Shown here: one piece after another, positions 19,555 through 29,234 of the stretch | Numbering within the stretch: position 1 is the first letter of the stretch | How the letters are laid out: the number at the start of each line of letters is the position of its first letter | Assembly: GCA_945874155.1 (NCBI GenBank) | Contig: CAMCFO010000004.1 | Span: forward strand, 37,312-101,311 | From: an uncultured Bacteroidales bacterium | GTDB taxonomy: Bacteria; Bacteroidota; Bacteroidia; Bacteroidales; UBA932 | Direction: 5' to 3' | DNA length: 64,000 nucleotides | The notes under the pieces: model-generated | Seen by the model: only the letters and a program-made list of their open reading frames with translations | Told to the model about the DNA's origin: nothing | Database searches by the model: none | Translations under genes and position numbers: made by a program

Positions 19555-20196
19555 TCATATACGGACCTCCCGGAACACCTCTGCAATGGAAGGATAGGTG
19601 TTGTGCAGATAGGGAGGGAGAGAGGATTTCGCCACCCAGACAGCCTTGGTTATATCCTCCTCCTTCTGAGGGGTAAGGTCGGTGGGATTGTTATAGAGCA
19701 TATCGAACCACCAGGTGTGCTTCAGATGCCATATTCCGTTGCGCCGGTAACAATGGTCGGTCACGCAGATAAGGTCACGGAGTATGAGTCCTTCCACACC
19801 CGTTTCCTCCTCCACTTCCCTCAGGGCACAGGTCTGAATGGTCTCCCCTGCCTCCTGATGGCCCTTGGGCAGGTCCCAGAGGTCGTTGCGGCGTATCAGA
19901 AGGTAGTCTCCCCTGCGGTTCGACACCAGCCCCCCGCCTGCATTGACCTGCACAAATTCGGCACAGATGCTGTTGTAGGTCAACTCCGGATGCTCCGACG
20001 GCACATAGACCCTGTGGAGGGAATCGGATTTCTCGAACAGATTCACCAGCTCGTGTATAATGGAAGTTCCGTTGCCGGCAGAAGACGACTCGTATGGCAG
20101 ACAGAATATGATGGCATTGGGGTCAGAAAGGGCCGCCTCGTCTTGAGGACATATTATTATGCACCTTTTTTCAAAGTATATTCTGTGAGTTTCCAT
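19555..20196 (-). CDS. NUDIX hydrolase
   Basis: About 213 residues. The C-terminal half carries a NUDIX box: GHQEAGETIQTCALREVEEETG (about 110-131), which fits GX5EX7REUXEEXGU. The N-terminal 80 residues are a separate region seen in Bacteroidetes homologues. The ATG at 20196 is preferred over the in-frame codon at 20217, which would overlap likely promoter sequence. Substrate is unknown, probably a nucleoside diphosphate derivative. Confidence 0.86.
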   Translation of the reverse strand: METHRIYFEKRCIIICPQDEAALSDPNAIIFCLPYESSSAGNGTSIIHELVNLFEKSDSLHRVYVPSEHPELTYNSICAEFVQVNAGGGLVSNRRGDYLLIRRNDLWDLPKGHQEAGETIQTCALREVEEETGVEGLILRDLICVTDHCYRRNGIWHLKHTWWFDMLYNNPTDLTPQKEEDITKAVWVAKSSLPPYLHNTYPSIAEVFREVRI

Positions 20197-20206
20197 TAAA
20201 ACATTG

Positions 20207-20248
20207 TATTTTTGCAATTCACAATAGAGGCAAAAGCCCGCAAATATA
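20207..20248. promoter_or_regulatory. Divergent putative promoter boxes between NUDIX and SRPBCC-like genes
   Basis: TATTTTTG on the plus strand (20207-20214) and TATATTTG on the minus strand (20241-20248), both TAnnTTTG matches. They lie in the 82-bp gap between two divergent genes. Neither has a perfectly placed TTG at -33. Confidence 0.4.
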
Positions 20249-20278
20249 AGGATTTATCCTGAAAAACTTTTATCATTT

Positions 20279-20722
20279 ATGGCAACCTACAAAAGCAAAC
20301 AGACTCTGGTTTCCAAGGCTCCGTATGAGCTCTATATGGCAGTGACGGACCTGAGGAACATCATAAATATGCTTCCGCAAGACAAAAGGGAAGGTGTGAC
20401 AGCGGATTTCGACAGCATCCACGCCACCATACAGGGTTTCAGCATAGGTATGAGAGTGACCGAGAGAAGCCCGTACAACCTGCTGAAACTCAAGGATGAC
20501 GGAGCCCCTTTCAGCTTCAGCATAGAACTGCATTTCGACCAGGCGGCCTATGCTTCCCAAACCCTCTTCCACATAGTAGTTGAGGCAGATCTCAATTTCA
20601 TGATGAAGACCCTGCTCGGGTCCAAAATCCAGAGTGGCATAGACAAGATTGCGGAAAGTCTCGCGGATGCCTCCAACGGCAAGATGCCTGAGGGATTCGA
20701 CCCGAAACAATTCGGTCTCTGA
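20279..20722 (+). CDS. SRPBCC-like hypothetical protein
   Basis: A 147-residue cytoplasmic protein. Alternation of beta-strands and a long C-terminal helix (LNFMMKTLLGSKIQSGIDKI) and the opening KSKQTLVSKAPYELYMAVTD look like the START/SRPBCC ligand-binding fold common in Bacteroidetes small proteins. The ligand is unknown. The stop TGA overlaps the ATG of the rRNA methyltransferase gene by one base, so it is translationally coupled to it. Confidence 0.66.
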   Translation: MATYKSKQTLVSKAPYELYMAVTDLRNIINMLPQDKREGVTADFDSIHATIQGFSIGMRVTERSPYNLLKLKDDGAPFSFSIELHFDQAAYASQTLFHIVVEADLNFMMKTLLGSKIQSGIDKIAESLADASNGKMPEGFDPKQFGL

Positions 20723-22092
20723 TGACTGAGGGCGCATTTTCCCTGATGCTCGAAGAAGCCTTCGGCAGGGAAAGGGCGGATGTGATACTCCGGTCCCTGG
20801 ACGAAGAAGCATCCACTTCCATCCGGCTCAACCCGTTGAAGGTCAAGTCCGAACCGGAAGTATCACAGGATAATTCCATCGAAGTGCCCTGGTGCCGTGA
20901 GGGACGCATACTATCCGAAAGGCCTTCCTTCACAATGGACCCTGCATTCCACAGCGGGGCCTATTATGTACAGGACTCTTCCTCAATGTTTGTGGGGCAC
21001 ATCTTCCGCAGGCTGTTGGAAAATCAGAAGGGCAGATTGAGGGTGCTGGACCTCTGTGCAGCTCCCGGAGGCAAGACTACGGATATGGCCTCATCCCTCA
21101 GGGAACATTGCGGGGAGGATTTCCTGCTGGTTTCCAACGAGGTGATGTCCAACCGCTGCGGCATCCTGGCGGACAATGTGGCAAGGTGGGGGGATCCCAA
21201 TGTGATTGTGACATCTGCAGACCCTGCTGCCTTTGCCTCCCTTGGAGAATTTTTCGATATCATACTCACGGATGTACCCTGTTCCGGAGAAGGTATGTTC
21301 CGCAAGGACGAAGATGCTGTCAGACAATGGTCTGCAGATACGGTAGGACTATGTTGTGCAAGGCAGAAAAGAATCCTGGCGGATGTCTGGCCTGCGCTCA
21401 AAGGAGGCGGTCTGCTGATTTATTCCACCTGCACCTTCAACAACAGGGAAAACGACGGAAATGTCCAATGGATAAAGGAGAGTCTTGGCGCTGAGGTGGT
21501 GACCCCAGAATGTCCCTTCGGACAGGCAATCAAAACTCTGTACGGCTATTCTTTGGCTCCCGGCTTCGCTCCTGGAGAGGGACAGTATTGCGCTGCCCTG
21601 AAAAAGACTGAGTATGCGGGAAAGCGGGAAGAAGGCCGCAGGAGGGAAAGCGGAAAGAAGGCTGTCCGTAAGAATGGACCGGAACAGATATTGAAAAGCT
21701 ATTTCAGTTTCGATGCTGAAATCTCCGAGCGCAACGGGACTTTGATTGCAGTGCCTTCCCACATAGCCGAAGATGTGGCTGCAGTGGCCTCCTCCTTGCG
21801 CACACTGTCTTCAGGGGTCAAATGCGGATGCCTTAAAAACGGCAAGCTCGTGCCTGATGAAGACCTGATACTCAATGCTTTCCTGAAAGAGGATGCCTTA
21901 CCAACCATAGAAACTGACAGGCAGACCGCTCTGGCCTACCTGCACAGGGATACCATCGTTCTCGGGCCTGATGTGCCGAGGGGCTATGTGGCCTTGAAGT
22001 GGAAAGAGGTGAGATACGGAGTGGTCAACAATCTGGGCAACCGCTGCAACAATCTGCACCCGATGAGCCGTAGAATACTGATGCGCGTCTGA
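20722..22092 (+). CDS. rRNA cytosine-C5 methyltransferase (RsmB/RsmF family)
   Basis: A 456-residue SAM-dependent RNA methyltransferase of the NOL1/NOP2/Sun family. The SAM site is VLDLCAAPGGKTTD (about 108-121). The two catalytic cysteines are in TDVPCSGEGMF and YSTCTFNNRENDG. The C-terminal third (about 300-456) resembles the RsmF RNA-recognition extension rather than the shorter RsmB form. Probably methylates 16S rRNA; exact position not determined. Confidence 0.88.
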   Translation: MTEGAFSLMLEEAFGRERADVILRSLDEEASTSIRLNPLKVKSEPEVSQDNSIEVPWCREGRILSERPSFTMDPAFHSGAYYVQDSSSMFVGHIFRRLLENQKGRLRVLDLCAAPGGKTTDMASSLREHCGEDFLLVSNEVMSNRCGILADNVARWGDPNVIVTSADPAAFASLGEFFDIILTDVPCSGEGMFRKDEDAVRQWSADTVGLCCARQKRILADVWPALKGGGLLIYSTCTFNNRENDGNVQWIKESLGAEVVTPECPFGQAIKTLYGYSLAPGFAPGEGQYCAALKKTEYAGKREEGRRRESGKKAVRKNGPEQILKSYFSFDAEISERNGTLIAVPSHIAEDVAAVASSLRTLSSGVKCGCLKNGKLVPDEDLILNAFLKEDALPTIETDRQTALAYLHRDTIVLGPDVPRGYVALKWKEVRYGVVNNLGNRCNNLHPMSRRILMRV

Positions 22093-22093
22093 A

Positions 22094-23677
22094 TCAGAAC
22101 AATTCGTGGGGCTTGCGGGCCTCTTCCACAGTCTTGTCCACAACTATCCAGAGCCTGTAGAAAGCCTCTTCCCCAAGTTTGGAATAGCGTCCCACCAGTG
22201 CATTCACCTGAGGCATCATATAGGAGGATGTTTCCTCCCATTCCCCCGGCTCCGGCTTCAGTCCCTGCTTCGCTGCATATTTGAGGAACTGCTGGTCCAT
22301 CTTGTGGGAATCCAGCCAGGACTGCAAACTGGCGAAATCTTCAATCTGGGAGAGTTCGCTGCGGTAACGGTCGAAAACCGCGCTCGCAAAACGCATAGCC
22401 ACTGCCTTTTTGTTGCACTGGATGTAGAAATTGGAGGCCCTTGTCGTGTCCATAGGCACAAATACGTCCGGAACAATCCCGCCTCCTCCATAGACCCTGC
22501 GGCCGGATTTGGTGTAATAGACCTCATCCGTATTGACTTTTATGCTGTCGGCAGAAGTGAGTTCTCCCCTGGTGTACCTTTCGTAGATATCGTAGGCATA
22601 ATGGTCCGAATAGGGCTTCTGGATGCAACGGCCCGAAGGAGTGTAAAACCTTGCGACAGTGAGTCTTACCCCACTTCCATCGGTGAAGTTTATAGGTTCC
22701 TGCACCAGTCCTTTTCCGAATGAGCGGCGTCCCACTATCACTCCCCTGTCGTTGTCCTGCATTGCCCCGGCAAAGATTTCGCTCGATGAGGCAGAAACCT
22801 CATCTATGAGCACAGAAAGCTGAATGTCCTTGAGTGAACCCCTTCCGTCAGCATCCAGGTCTGAACGGCTGCGGTGCAGGCCCTCCATATAGACAACCTT
22901 GTCCCCTTTTTCCAGGAATTCATTGCAGAGCAGATAGGCCTGATCGAGATAGCCTCCGGTGTTTTCCCTGAGATCGAAAATCAGATGGGTCATACCCTGG
23001 GCCTTGAGTTTGATGGCAGCGCTTATGAATTCGCTGTAGGTGGTGCGGGTGAATTTGGTGAGACGGATATAGCCGGTGGTGCTGTCCAGCATAAAGGCCG
23101 CGTCCACACAATGTACCGGAATCTTGTCCCTGGTGATGTCAAAGGGGATTTTTTCTCCTGCCCTGTCAACGGTAACCGTTACCTTGGTGCCGGCCGGACC
23201 TTTCATCAGCCTCACCATCGAGTCCTGAGGGGTTTTCTGTCCGGCAATGTCACGACTGTCCACCCTGATGATGCGGTCGCCCTGCTGAAGCCCCGCCTTT
23301 TCCGAAGGTCCTCCCGGAATCACACTCAGCACTATGGCCGTATCGTTGGGTACATTGAATTGAATACCTATGCCTTCGAAATTGCCGGAGAGTTCAGTCT
23401 CGGAAGCCTCCAGCTCCACCGGCGGCAGATACACGGAATGGGGATCCAACTTGCCCAGGGCGGCTGTGACGGCAGCATCCGTGAGTGCCTTGACATCCAC
23501 AGTGTCCACATAGTTTTCCTGAACCTGCTGAAGTATGAGGTTGAGCTTGCGCCAACGGTTGTAATCCCCATCGAAAGTCTTCTGCCGGTTTACGAAAGTG
23601 AAGACTATGAGTGTTGCCAAAACCCCGATGACAGCGCCGAGCACGGCTGACACTGCCGCATAAGTATTCCTTTTCAT
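22094..23677 (-). CDS. S41-family C-terminal processing peptidase
   Basis: A 527-residue exported serine protease of the CtpA/Tsp type. It has an N-terminal membrane anchor (about 7-28), a PDZ domain (about 85-170) with GIGIQFNV and GPSEKAGLQQGD, then the peptidase core. The catalytic Ser is in VSASSSEIFAGAMQ and the Lys in RRSFGKGLVQEP. The C-terminal region (about 400-527) is a helical extension seen in Bacteroidetes members. It ends 1 bp from the convergent methyltransferase gene. Acts in the periplasm. Confidence 0.92.
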   Translation of the reverse strand: MKRNTYAAVSAVLGAVIGVLATLIVFTFVNRQKTFDGDYNRWRKLNLILQQVQENYVDTVDVKALTDAAVTAALGKLDPHSVYLPPVELEASETELSGNFEGIGIQFNVPNDTAIVLSVIPGGPSEKAGLQQGDRIIRVDSRDIAGQKTPQDSMVRLMKGPAGTKVTVTVDRAGEKIPFDITRDKIPVHCVDAAFMLDSTTGYIRLTKFTRTTYSEFISAAIKLKAQGMTHLIFDLRENTGGYLDQAYLLCNEFLEKGDKVVYMEGLHRSRSDLDADGRGSLKDIQLSVLIDEVSASSSEIFAGAMQDNDRGVIVGRRSFGKGLVQEPINFTDGSGVRLTVARFYTPSGRCIQKPYSDHYAYDIYERYTRGELTSADSIKVNTDEVYYTKSGRRVYGGGGIVPDVFVPMDTTRASNFYIQCNKKAVAMRFASAVFDRYRSELSQIEDFASLQSWLDSHKMDQQFLKYAAKQGLKPEPGEWEETSSYMMPQVNALVGRYSKLGEEAFYRLWIVVDKTVEEARKPHELF

Positions 23678-23698
23678 TGTTGCAATCGTTTTATAAGA

Positions 23699-24103
23699 TC
23701 AGCCGACCTGCTCAATTTCTATACCTGCCCGGCGAAGTAGATCCACCCCGTCAGTAAGCCGGTAGGCGTCGGTATAGACCACACGCCTGATGCCGGCCTG
23801 AATGATGAGCTTGGCACATTCCACACATGGGGAAGCAGTCACATAGAGAGTCGCCCCTTCTGAAGAATTGCCCGACTTGGCAACCTTGGTGATGGCATTG
23901 GCCTCTGCGTGGAGCACATAGGGCTTGGTGACACCGTTCTCGTCCTCACACACATTCTCGAAGCCGGAGGGGGTGCCGTTGTAGCCGTCGGATATGATCA
24001 TCCTGTCCTTGACTATCAAAGCCCCCACCTGCCGTCTCTTGCAATAGGAATTCCTTGCCCAGACGGCGGCCATTTCCAGATATGCCTTGTCGAATTTTTC
24101 CAT
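23699..24103 (-). CDS. Deoxycytidylate deaminase-family protein
   Basis: A 134-residue zinc deaminase. The zinc and catalytic residues are in HAEANAI (His and Glu) and SPCVECAKLI (two Cys). The DGYNGTPSGFEN segment is typical of dCMP deaminases (ComEB type), which supply dUMP for thymidylate synthesis. It overlaps the upstream acyl-CoA ligase by one base and lies 21 bp before the S41 peptidase gene on the same strand. Confidence 0.88.
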   Translation of the reverse strand: MEKFDKAYLEMAAVWARNSYCKRRQVGALIVKDRMIISDGYNGTPSGFENVCEDENGVTKPYVLHAEANAITKVAKSGNSSEGATLYVTASPCVECAKLIIQAGIRRVVYTDAYRLTDGVDLLRRAGIEIEQVG

Positions 24104-25767
24104 TATTTAGAATTGCGCTGATACAGGTAACGTTTGATGCTCTTCTTCGGAGTCCTTTCAAAGTCTTCCGGCATAATTTCCACAGTCTTGACCTTTGCGT
24201 AATTCGGCAGAAGGTCATTTGCAGATTTGACGAGAGACTCGATACGGGCCTGAAGCTGCTCCGCAGACATTCCGTCCTTTTCTGCCAGCTGGAAGTCCGG
24301 ATAGATGAGGGCAGTGAGTCCGCCATTATCCTCAATTACCAATGAATCAATCACATAAGACAGGGAATTGAGAACCGTTTCGATTTCCTCAGGATAGATG
24401 TTCTGACCGGAAGGACCGAGAATCATACATTTGCAGCGGCCTTTGAGGAAGAGATAGCCATCCTTGTCCACCACTCCCATATCTCCGGTCTTGAACCATC
24501 CGTCTTCCGTAAAGACTGCCTTTGTGGCATCTTCGTTCTTGTAATAGCCAAGGAATACATTTTCTCCCCTGACCATCACCTCTCCAGGGATATTCTCGGG
24601 ATCTGAGGAATCTATCTTGATTTCAAGATTCGGCGCCACCTTTCCGCAAGAGTAAAGTTTCACAGTCTCCCATCCGTCATAAGCTATGATAGGACCGCAC
24701 TCCGTCATACCGTAGCCGACAGTGAAAGGGAAATGGATTTTCTTGAAGAAATCCTCCACATCCTTGTTGAAAGCGGCTCCACCTATGATCACTTCATAAA
24801 AGCGGCCTCCGAATGCGTTCACGAGTTCCGACTTCACCTTATTGAGAATCACCTGATCCAGAAGAGGGAGACGGAGCAGCTGGCGTATTCCGTTCTTCTC
24901 CAGAATCGGGCGCACCTTGTTCTTGTAGATTTTCTCTATCACCAGAGGCACGGAAACCACGAGATCAGGCTTGATTTCGTCCAAGGCCTGCATAATGATC
25001 TTCGGGCTCGGAATTCTGGTGAGGAAATGTATGTGTGCACCGCAGACAATTTCATAGAGAACCTCGAACATAAGACCGTACATATGTGCTGAAGGCAACA
25101 TAGCCACCACATTGCTGGTGTTGTTCAGGCTCGGCACGGCCACCTTTGCGAATTCGACATTGGACTGAATGGTCCTGTAAGGAATCATAACGCCCTTGGA
25201 GAATCCGGATGTTCCTGAGGTGTAGTTGATGAGGGCGAGTTCGTTAGGGGAATCCTCATAATAGTTCAGGCTTTCCGGACCGAATGATTCGGGATATTTC
25301 TCTCCGAACAGACTGTTCAGATGCTCACGGGCATAAGTAATCTGCTCGTTTGCCGCATAAATGAGCCTGAAGGTGTCAATGCGGGTAATTGCCTGAAGGT
25401 CCGGCATCTCGGACTCGGAAAGTCCTTCCCACACCGTTGGGTCCACAAACAGGATTTTGGCTTCGGAATGGTTCACGAGATGATGGATATTGCCGGGCTT
25501 GAACTCGTGAAGAAGCGGCACAGGTACGGCTCCATAGGTTAGTGTGGCCAGAAATGACACAGCCCAGTTCACCTGGTTGCGTCCGCAGATTGCCACCTTG
25601 TCTCCCTGCTTCAGACCGCAATGCTCGAACAGGATGTGAATTTTTGCGATTCTTTCTGCGAGATCGCGGTAAAAAATGGTGGTTCCCTTGTAGTTTGAGA
25701 GCGCAAGGCAGTCCCAATTGTCGCGGAATGCCTTCTCAAACATTTTGTTTACTGATTTGTATTCCAT
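24103..25767 (-). CDS. AMP-binding acyl-CoA synthetase (long-chain fatty acid ligase type)
   Basis: A 554-residue ANL-superfamily enzyme that would activate a carboxylic acid through an acyl-adenylate to a CoA thioester. The P-loop-like motif INYTSGTSGFSKGVM is near residue 180, VGYGMTECGPI near 365, GWFKTGDMG near 440 and KGRCKCMILGPSGQNIYPEEIE near 455-475. The usual C-terminal catalytic Lys is present in PKKSIKRYLY. Chain-length preference is unknown. Its stop overlaps the deaminase start. Confidence 0.87.
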   Translation of the reverse strand: MEYKSVNKMFEKAFRDNWDCLALSNYKGTTIFYRDLAERIAKIHILFEHCGLKQGDKVAICGRNQVNWAVSFLATLTYGAVPVPLLHEFKPGNIHHLVNHSEAKILFVDPTVWEGLSESEMPDLQAITRIDTFRLIYAANEQITYAREHLNSLFGEKYPESFGPESLNYYEDSPNELALINYTSGTSGFSKGVMIPYRTIQSNVEFAKVAVPSLNNTSNVVAMLPSAHMYGLMFEVLYEIVCGAHIHFLTRIPSPKIIMQALDEIKPDLVVSVPLVIEKIYKNKVRPILEKNGIRQLLRLPLLDQVILNKVKSELVNAFGGRFYEVIIGGAAFNKDVEDFFKKIHFPFTVGYGMTECGPIIAYDGWETVKLYSCGKVAPNLEIKIDSSDPENIPGEVMVRGENVFLGYYKNEDATKAVFTEDGWFKTGDMGVVDKDGYLFLKGRCKCMILGPSGQNIYPEEIETVLNSLSYVIDSLVIEDNGGLTALIYPDFQLAEKDGMSAEQLQARIESLVKSANDLLPNYAKVKTVEIMPEDFERTPKKSIKRYLYQRNSK

Positions 25768-25806
25768 AATCTGTTGAAAATTATGTTCTAACCAATGAAA
25801 TTACCT

Positions 25807-28014
25807 TCAAATTTTGATTTTGCGCAGCTTACCGTCGTAGGATTGTGCAGATACCACACCATTGCCCTCGTCGGTAACCTTTGCATCGGAGCGGAGCACT
25901 GCATTGCCCGTAAATTTGGAAAGAGCCTCCCCACCGTTTTCAGGATAGATTAGAGTCTGGCGGGAAGTCCTTACTATCCAGCAGCTTGAGGCACCGGACA
26001 CCAATTTTTCAGGCAGGCTCACGATGGTCTCCGACGGCTTTATGTCGTTCCAAGCGGGATCCTTTTTGCCGTCCAGTCCATATTTGACGAGCCTGTTGTC
26101 GCTGTGCAGGACCATAAGTTCGTATGCACCGTCCTTGCGGAATACAGCGGGACCGAGAAGTATCTCACTGCCGAGGTCCACAGGGTAGGGATTCACGTAA
26201 CGGCCCTTGCGATCCATAATGTAAATATTTGAACCTGAAGCGAATAGGAATTGAAGCCTGCCGTTGCCGTACATATCCACATTCACCACGGATCCGCACA
26301 GAGGCTTCTTGAACGGCACAGTCCATATTCCCTTGCCGGTCTCTTCCTTGAGGCTCAGGCTCAGATTCTTGTTCTGCACAAAGAGATTGTTGCGTCCGGT
26401 ATCGGAATTCTTGACCACAAAAGGCCCCTGTGGAATCTGCACCTTGACTGTATCCGTCTGGGCAATTGGAGCCTGAGTCTTCTGGAGATTTGCCGCAAAC
26501 AGGCTTATATTCACTTCCGGCATTGCCTTGCGCCTGGAATTCAGGCTGAGGAAAACTGGCATCAAATCACAGTTTTCCATAGCATTGCCCAGAGACCTCT
26601 TCCAATCATCTTTGAAAGACGACTTGTATGTTGCGTCATCGTTGACGGAAAAATAGCTCAGCAGGACTGCCGAAGAGGGGATCTCGTCCTTGAGGGAAGC
26701 ATCATCCAATTTCTGCTCAAGACTGTAGGCCATTGCCCTGTTCGGGGAATATTCACTGACTGACTCCTCATTGCCTATGATTATCCATCCGTTGCAGCAC
26801 TTGGCCACTTCTGCATTGCCCCTGTCGAAAACATCGCCGAAAAGAGCTGCCAAGGCACCTTGGAACTGATGGTCCATATTATCCGAGTCCTTCAGCCGCT
26901 TGCCTGAATGTATAAGGTTCACGGACCTGAGCTTGCCGCCTGAGGTGAACCAGGCCACTGCCAACTCTTCCGGCTTGAGGGACTTGAACCACTGGAGGGG
27001 GTCCGTACCGGTCTTTTTTCCTATTATCTTTCTGAGTTTGCGGGCATCGGAAAGTTTCATACGGCTATCCAGGTAGAGGTCAAAAGCTTCGCTGAAGTCA
27101 TCCACCGAGTTCAAAGGTATGGAAAGTGCCCAGACAGTGGTGGAAGGCAGCATTTCACAGACCGAGGAGGAAGACTCCTGAAGCCCAGAAAACACCCGTA
27201 CCAGATCGGTGTCCATATCGGAAACCACTGTACCTGAGAATCTTGCAGAAGTTTCGGAAAAATCCATACTGAAGGCCGCCCAATCCGAGAAACCTGAGAT
27301 TATCCTGGAATGGCCCCTGAATTTCTTATCCAGCACTTCTTTTGAAATCTGTTCGGCACAGGTGACATCCAGATACAGGCAATTGTCCGCCGAAACAGCT
27401 GAAGCTGCCTGCGCAAAGGCATCGTGGTCGTAAATTGACACATTGTCGTTGAGGTGGCGCAGGGAAGAATTGACTATATTCACCGAAGGAGACACCAGAA
27501 GGATTCTGCGCTTTCTGAGTATAGGATTGACAGAGAGAATCGTCGAGCAGTCGCAATCCTTGTGGACATAGCCGGCAGCTGAGGCGATTGAGGAAAGCTT
27601 CGCTATCTCGTCATCATAGTCGGAATCGCCGGAACGTCCTGCATCGAAGACATAGAGTGGAATCAGTTCGTTGGCATAATGGAAAGAGACCGCCGCAACT
27701 GACTTTGACAGATAGGGAAATGCTCCCGACAGGACCGAATCCGCGAGAGTCTTCTCGAAAGGGATTTTTCTGCCCTTTGGCCCTTTGGCCGGCACCTGCT
27801 TTGACAGGACCCATGTGGACAAGTCTCTGAGACTGCCGAATTTGGCAACGGCTACGGCATTTGACGGGATTGCACAGATGACTCCCTCCTGCCTGCCTGA
27901 AAAGAGTTTCCTGCCACCTGCAGAATCTGAGAAGAGGATATACAAAAGAACCGCTATGCCCGTGAGCATTACGGCGAGAATGGAAAAAGCTGTAATCAGA
28001 ACTTTCCTGTTCAT
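25807..28014 (-). CDS. Large exported protein of unknown function (DUF3352-like)
   Basis: A 735-residue protein with one N-terminal membrane anchor (about 6-28) and no other membrane segment, so the bulk is periplasmic. The first 500 residues resemble, in pattern, DUF3352-type surface/periplasmic proteins: AIPSNAVAVAKFGS at the start and repeated beta/alpha units. The last 200 residues look like blades of a small propeller, with repeats such as VVNVDMYGNGRLQFLFASGS. It lies 1 bp from ridA on the same strand. No catalytic motif is seen. Function not assigned. Confidence 0.7.
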   Translation of the reverse strand: MNRKVLITAFSILAVMLTGIAVLLYILFSDSAGGRKLFSGRQEGVICAIPSNAVAVAKFGSLRDLSTWVLSKQVPAKGPKGRKIPFEKTLADSVLSGAFPYLSKSVAAVSFHYANELIPLYVFDAGRSGDSDYDDEIAKLSSIASAAGYVHKDCDCSTILSVNPILRKRRILLVSPSVNIVNSSLRHLNDNVSIYDHDAFAQAASAVSADNCLYLDVTCAEQISKEVLDKKFRGHSRIISGFSDWAAFSMDFSETSARFSGTVVSDMDTDLVRVFSGLQESSSSVCEMLPSTTVWALSIPLNSVDDFSEAFDLYLDSRMKLSDARKLRKIIGKKTGTDPLQWFKSLKPEELAVAWFTSGGKLRSVNLIHSGKRLKDSDNMDHQFQGALAALFGDVFDRGNAEVAKCCNGWIIIGNEESVSEYSPNRAMAYSLEQKLDDASLKDEIPSSAVLLSYFSVNDDATYKSSFKDDWKRSLGNAMENCDLMPVFLSLNSRRKAMPEVNISLFAANLQKTQAPIAQTDTVKVQIPQGPFVVKNSDTGRNNLFVQNKNLSLSLKEETGKGIWTVPFKKPLCGSVVNVDMYGNGRLQFLFASGSNIYIMDRKGRYVNPYPVDLGSEILLGPAVFRKDGAYELMVLHSDNRLVKYGLDGKKDPAWNDIKPSETIVSLPEKLVSGASSCWIVRTSRQTLIYPENGGEALSKFTGNAVLRSDAKVTDEGNGVVSAQSYDGKLRKIKI

Positions 28015-28015
28015 T

Positions 28016-28402
28016 CTAGAGTTTCTTTGTGGCGTCGGCGATGACCTCGATCTCCACTTTCACTCCCAAAGGAAGAGCTGCAACCTGGAAGCAGGCACGG
28101 GCCGGCTTGTCCTGGGTGAAATATTCTGAATAGACGGCGTTCATAGCCTTGAAGTCGGCTATGTCTGCGAGGAGAACGGTGGTTTTGACCACATCTTCAT
28201 AGCTCAGACCCGCCTCCGCAAGGATTGCTCCCACGTTTTTCAGAGCCTGATGACTCTGATCTTCAATGGATTCAGCCACGCTCCCGTCTGCAGGATTAAC
28301 AGGAATCTGACCTGAAACGAAGAGCAGGCCGTTCACGAGAACCGCCTGGGAATAAGGCCCTACTGCTGCCGGCGCCTGGTCTGTCGCTATTATCTTCTTC
28401 AT
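28016..28402 (-). CDS. ridA: RidA-family enamine/imine deaminase
   Basis: Hydrolyses reactive 2-aminoacrylate and related imines released by PLP enzymes. The 128-residue protein has GPYSQAVLVNGLLFVSGQ near the start, the conserved Arg in KPARACFQVAALPLG, and the C-terminal VKVEIEVIA strand. It follows tRNA-Arg by 6 bp and precedes the DUF3352-like gene by 1 bp. Confidence 0.93.
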   Translation of the reverse strand: MKKIIATDQAPAAVGPYSQAVLVNGLLFVSGQIPVNPADGSVAESIEDQSHQALKNVGAILAEAGLSYEDVVKTTVLLADIADFKAMNAVYSEYFTQDKPARACFQVAALPLGVKVEIEVIADATKKL

Positions 28403-28408
28403 AATTTG

Positions 28409-28480
28409 TAGTCCCGAGCAGAATCGAACTGCTATCTAAAGTTTAGGAAACTTCCATTCTATCCGTTGAACTACGGGACC
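28409..28480 (-). tRNA. tRNA-Arg (anticodon CCT)
   Basis: The minus strand folds as a 72-nt cloverleaf. The acceptor strand GGTCCCG pairs with CGGGACT; the anticodon stem GAAGT/ACTTT encloses loop TTCCTAA, so the anticodon is CCT. The T arm is AGCAG-TTCGATT-CTGCT. CCA is not encoded. It lies between rpmF and ridA on the same strand. Confidence 0.92.
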
Positions 28481-28496
28481 ATCCGGAAAAGACTGA

Positions 28497-28679
28497 TTAC
28501 TCAGCCTTCTTCTCGATAATCTGACGGCCGCGATAGTAGCCGCACTCAGGACAAACTCTGTGGAACATTATAGTTGCGCCGCAGTTTGAGCAAGTCGCAA
28601 GTGTAGGAACCACAGCCACATCGTGAGTTCTTCTTTTGTCACGTCTCTGTTTGGAGACTTTTCGTTTCGGATGTGCCAT
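28497..28679 (-). CDS. rpmF: 50S ribosomal protein bL32
   Basis: A 60-residue basic protein starting MAHPKRKVSKQRRDKRR, with a zinc ribbon CSNCG...CPECG near residues 33-47. Downstream of yceD by 17 bp, the usual bacterial arrangement. Confidence 0.97.
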   Translation of the reverse strand: MAHPKRKVSKQRRDKRRTHDVAVVPTLATCSNCGATIMFHRVCPECGYYRGRQIIEKKAE

Positions 28680-28696
28680 ATTGTTATTATTTTTAA

Positions 28697-29215
28697 TTAA
28701 TTATCAAACAAACCGGCCAAGGCCGCAAAAGGTCCGTCATTTTCAGGTCTTTCGTCTGATTTCCCGGAATTGAGATATCTCAAAACCTGCGGGTTGCATT
28801 GCCCGTCTTCGTGGTGACGCTGAATCGGAAGACTCAGGCAAAGATAGTCATAAACCACTTGCGAGAGGTCCAATTCAGTTTCCTCCACTCCGATAAAAAC
28901 CAGTTCCCTGTCATCCTCCGGTGCAGTCTCAGTCCGGCCTTCGTGCCTGACTTCGAGCAACGCTTCGGATTCAACCGGAATCTGCAATTCTTCAAGGCAT
29001 CTGTCGCAATTCACTGTGAGACTGCCCTTCATCAGGACATCCACCAGCACCTTTGCTTCATTTTTTCTGGCCTTGATTTCCACAGACACGTCCGCATCGA
29101 GGATTTCAGTATTCCCAAAACTGACAAAGAACTTTCCATCCAAAGTTCCGGACCATAGCCTTTCTCCGGATGTCAATCCATTCAGATCTACAAGTAAAAA
29201 ATTATCCATAGACAC
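28697..29215 (-). CDS. YceD/DUF177 family protein
   Basis: A 172-residue protein with the family's conserved Cys pair NCDRCLEEL (about residues 74-82) and the acidic ELVFIGVEETELDLSQVVYDYL segment. YceD proteins are almost always upstream of rpmF and are linked to 23S rRNA accumulation. The pattern holds here. Confidence 0.86.
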   Translation of the reverse strand: MSMDNFLLVDLNGLTSGERLWSGTLDGKFFVSFGNTEILDADVSVEIKARKNEAKVLVDVLMKGSLTVNCDRCLEELQIPVESEALLEVRHEGRTETAPEDDRELVFIGVEETELDLSQVVYDYLCLSLPIQRHHEDGQCNPQVLRYLNSGKSDERPENDGPFAALAGLFDN

Positions 29216-29234
29216 AAAAATAGATTTGAGCCGA

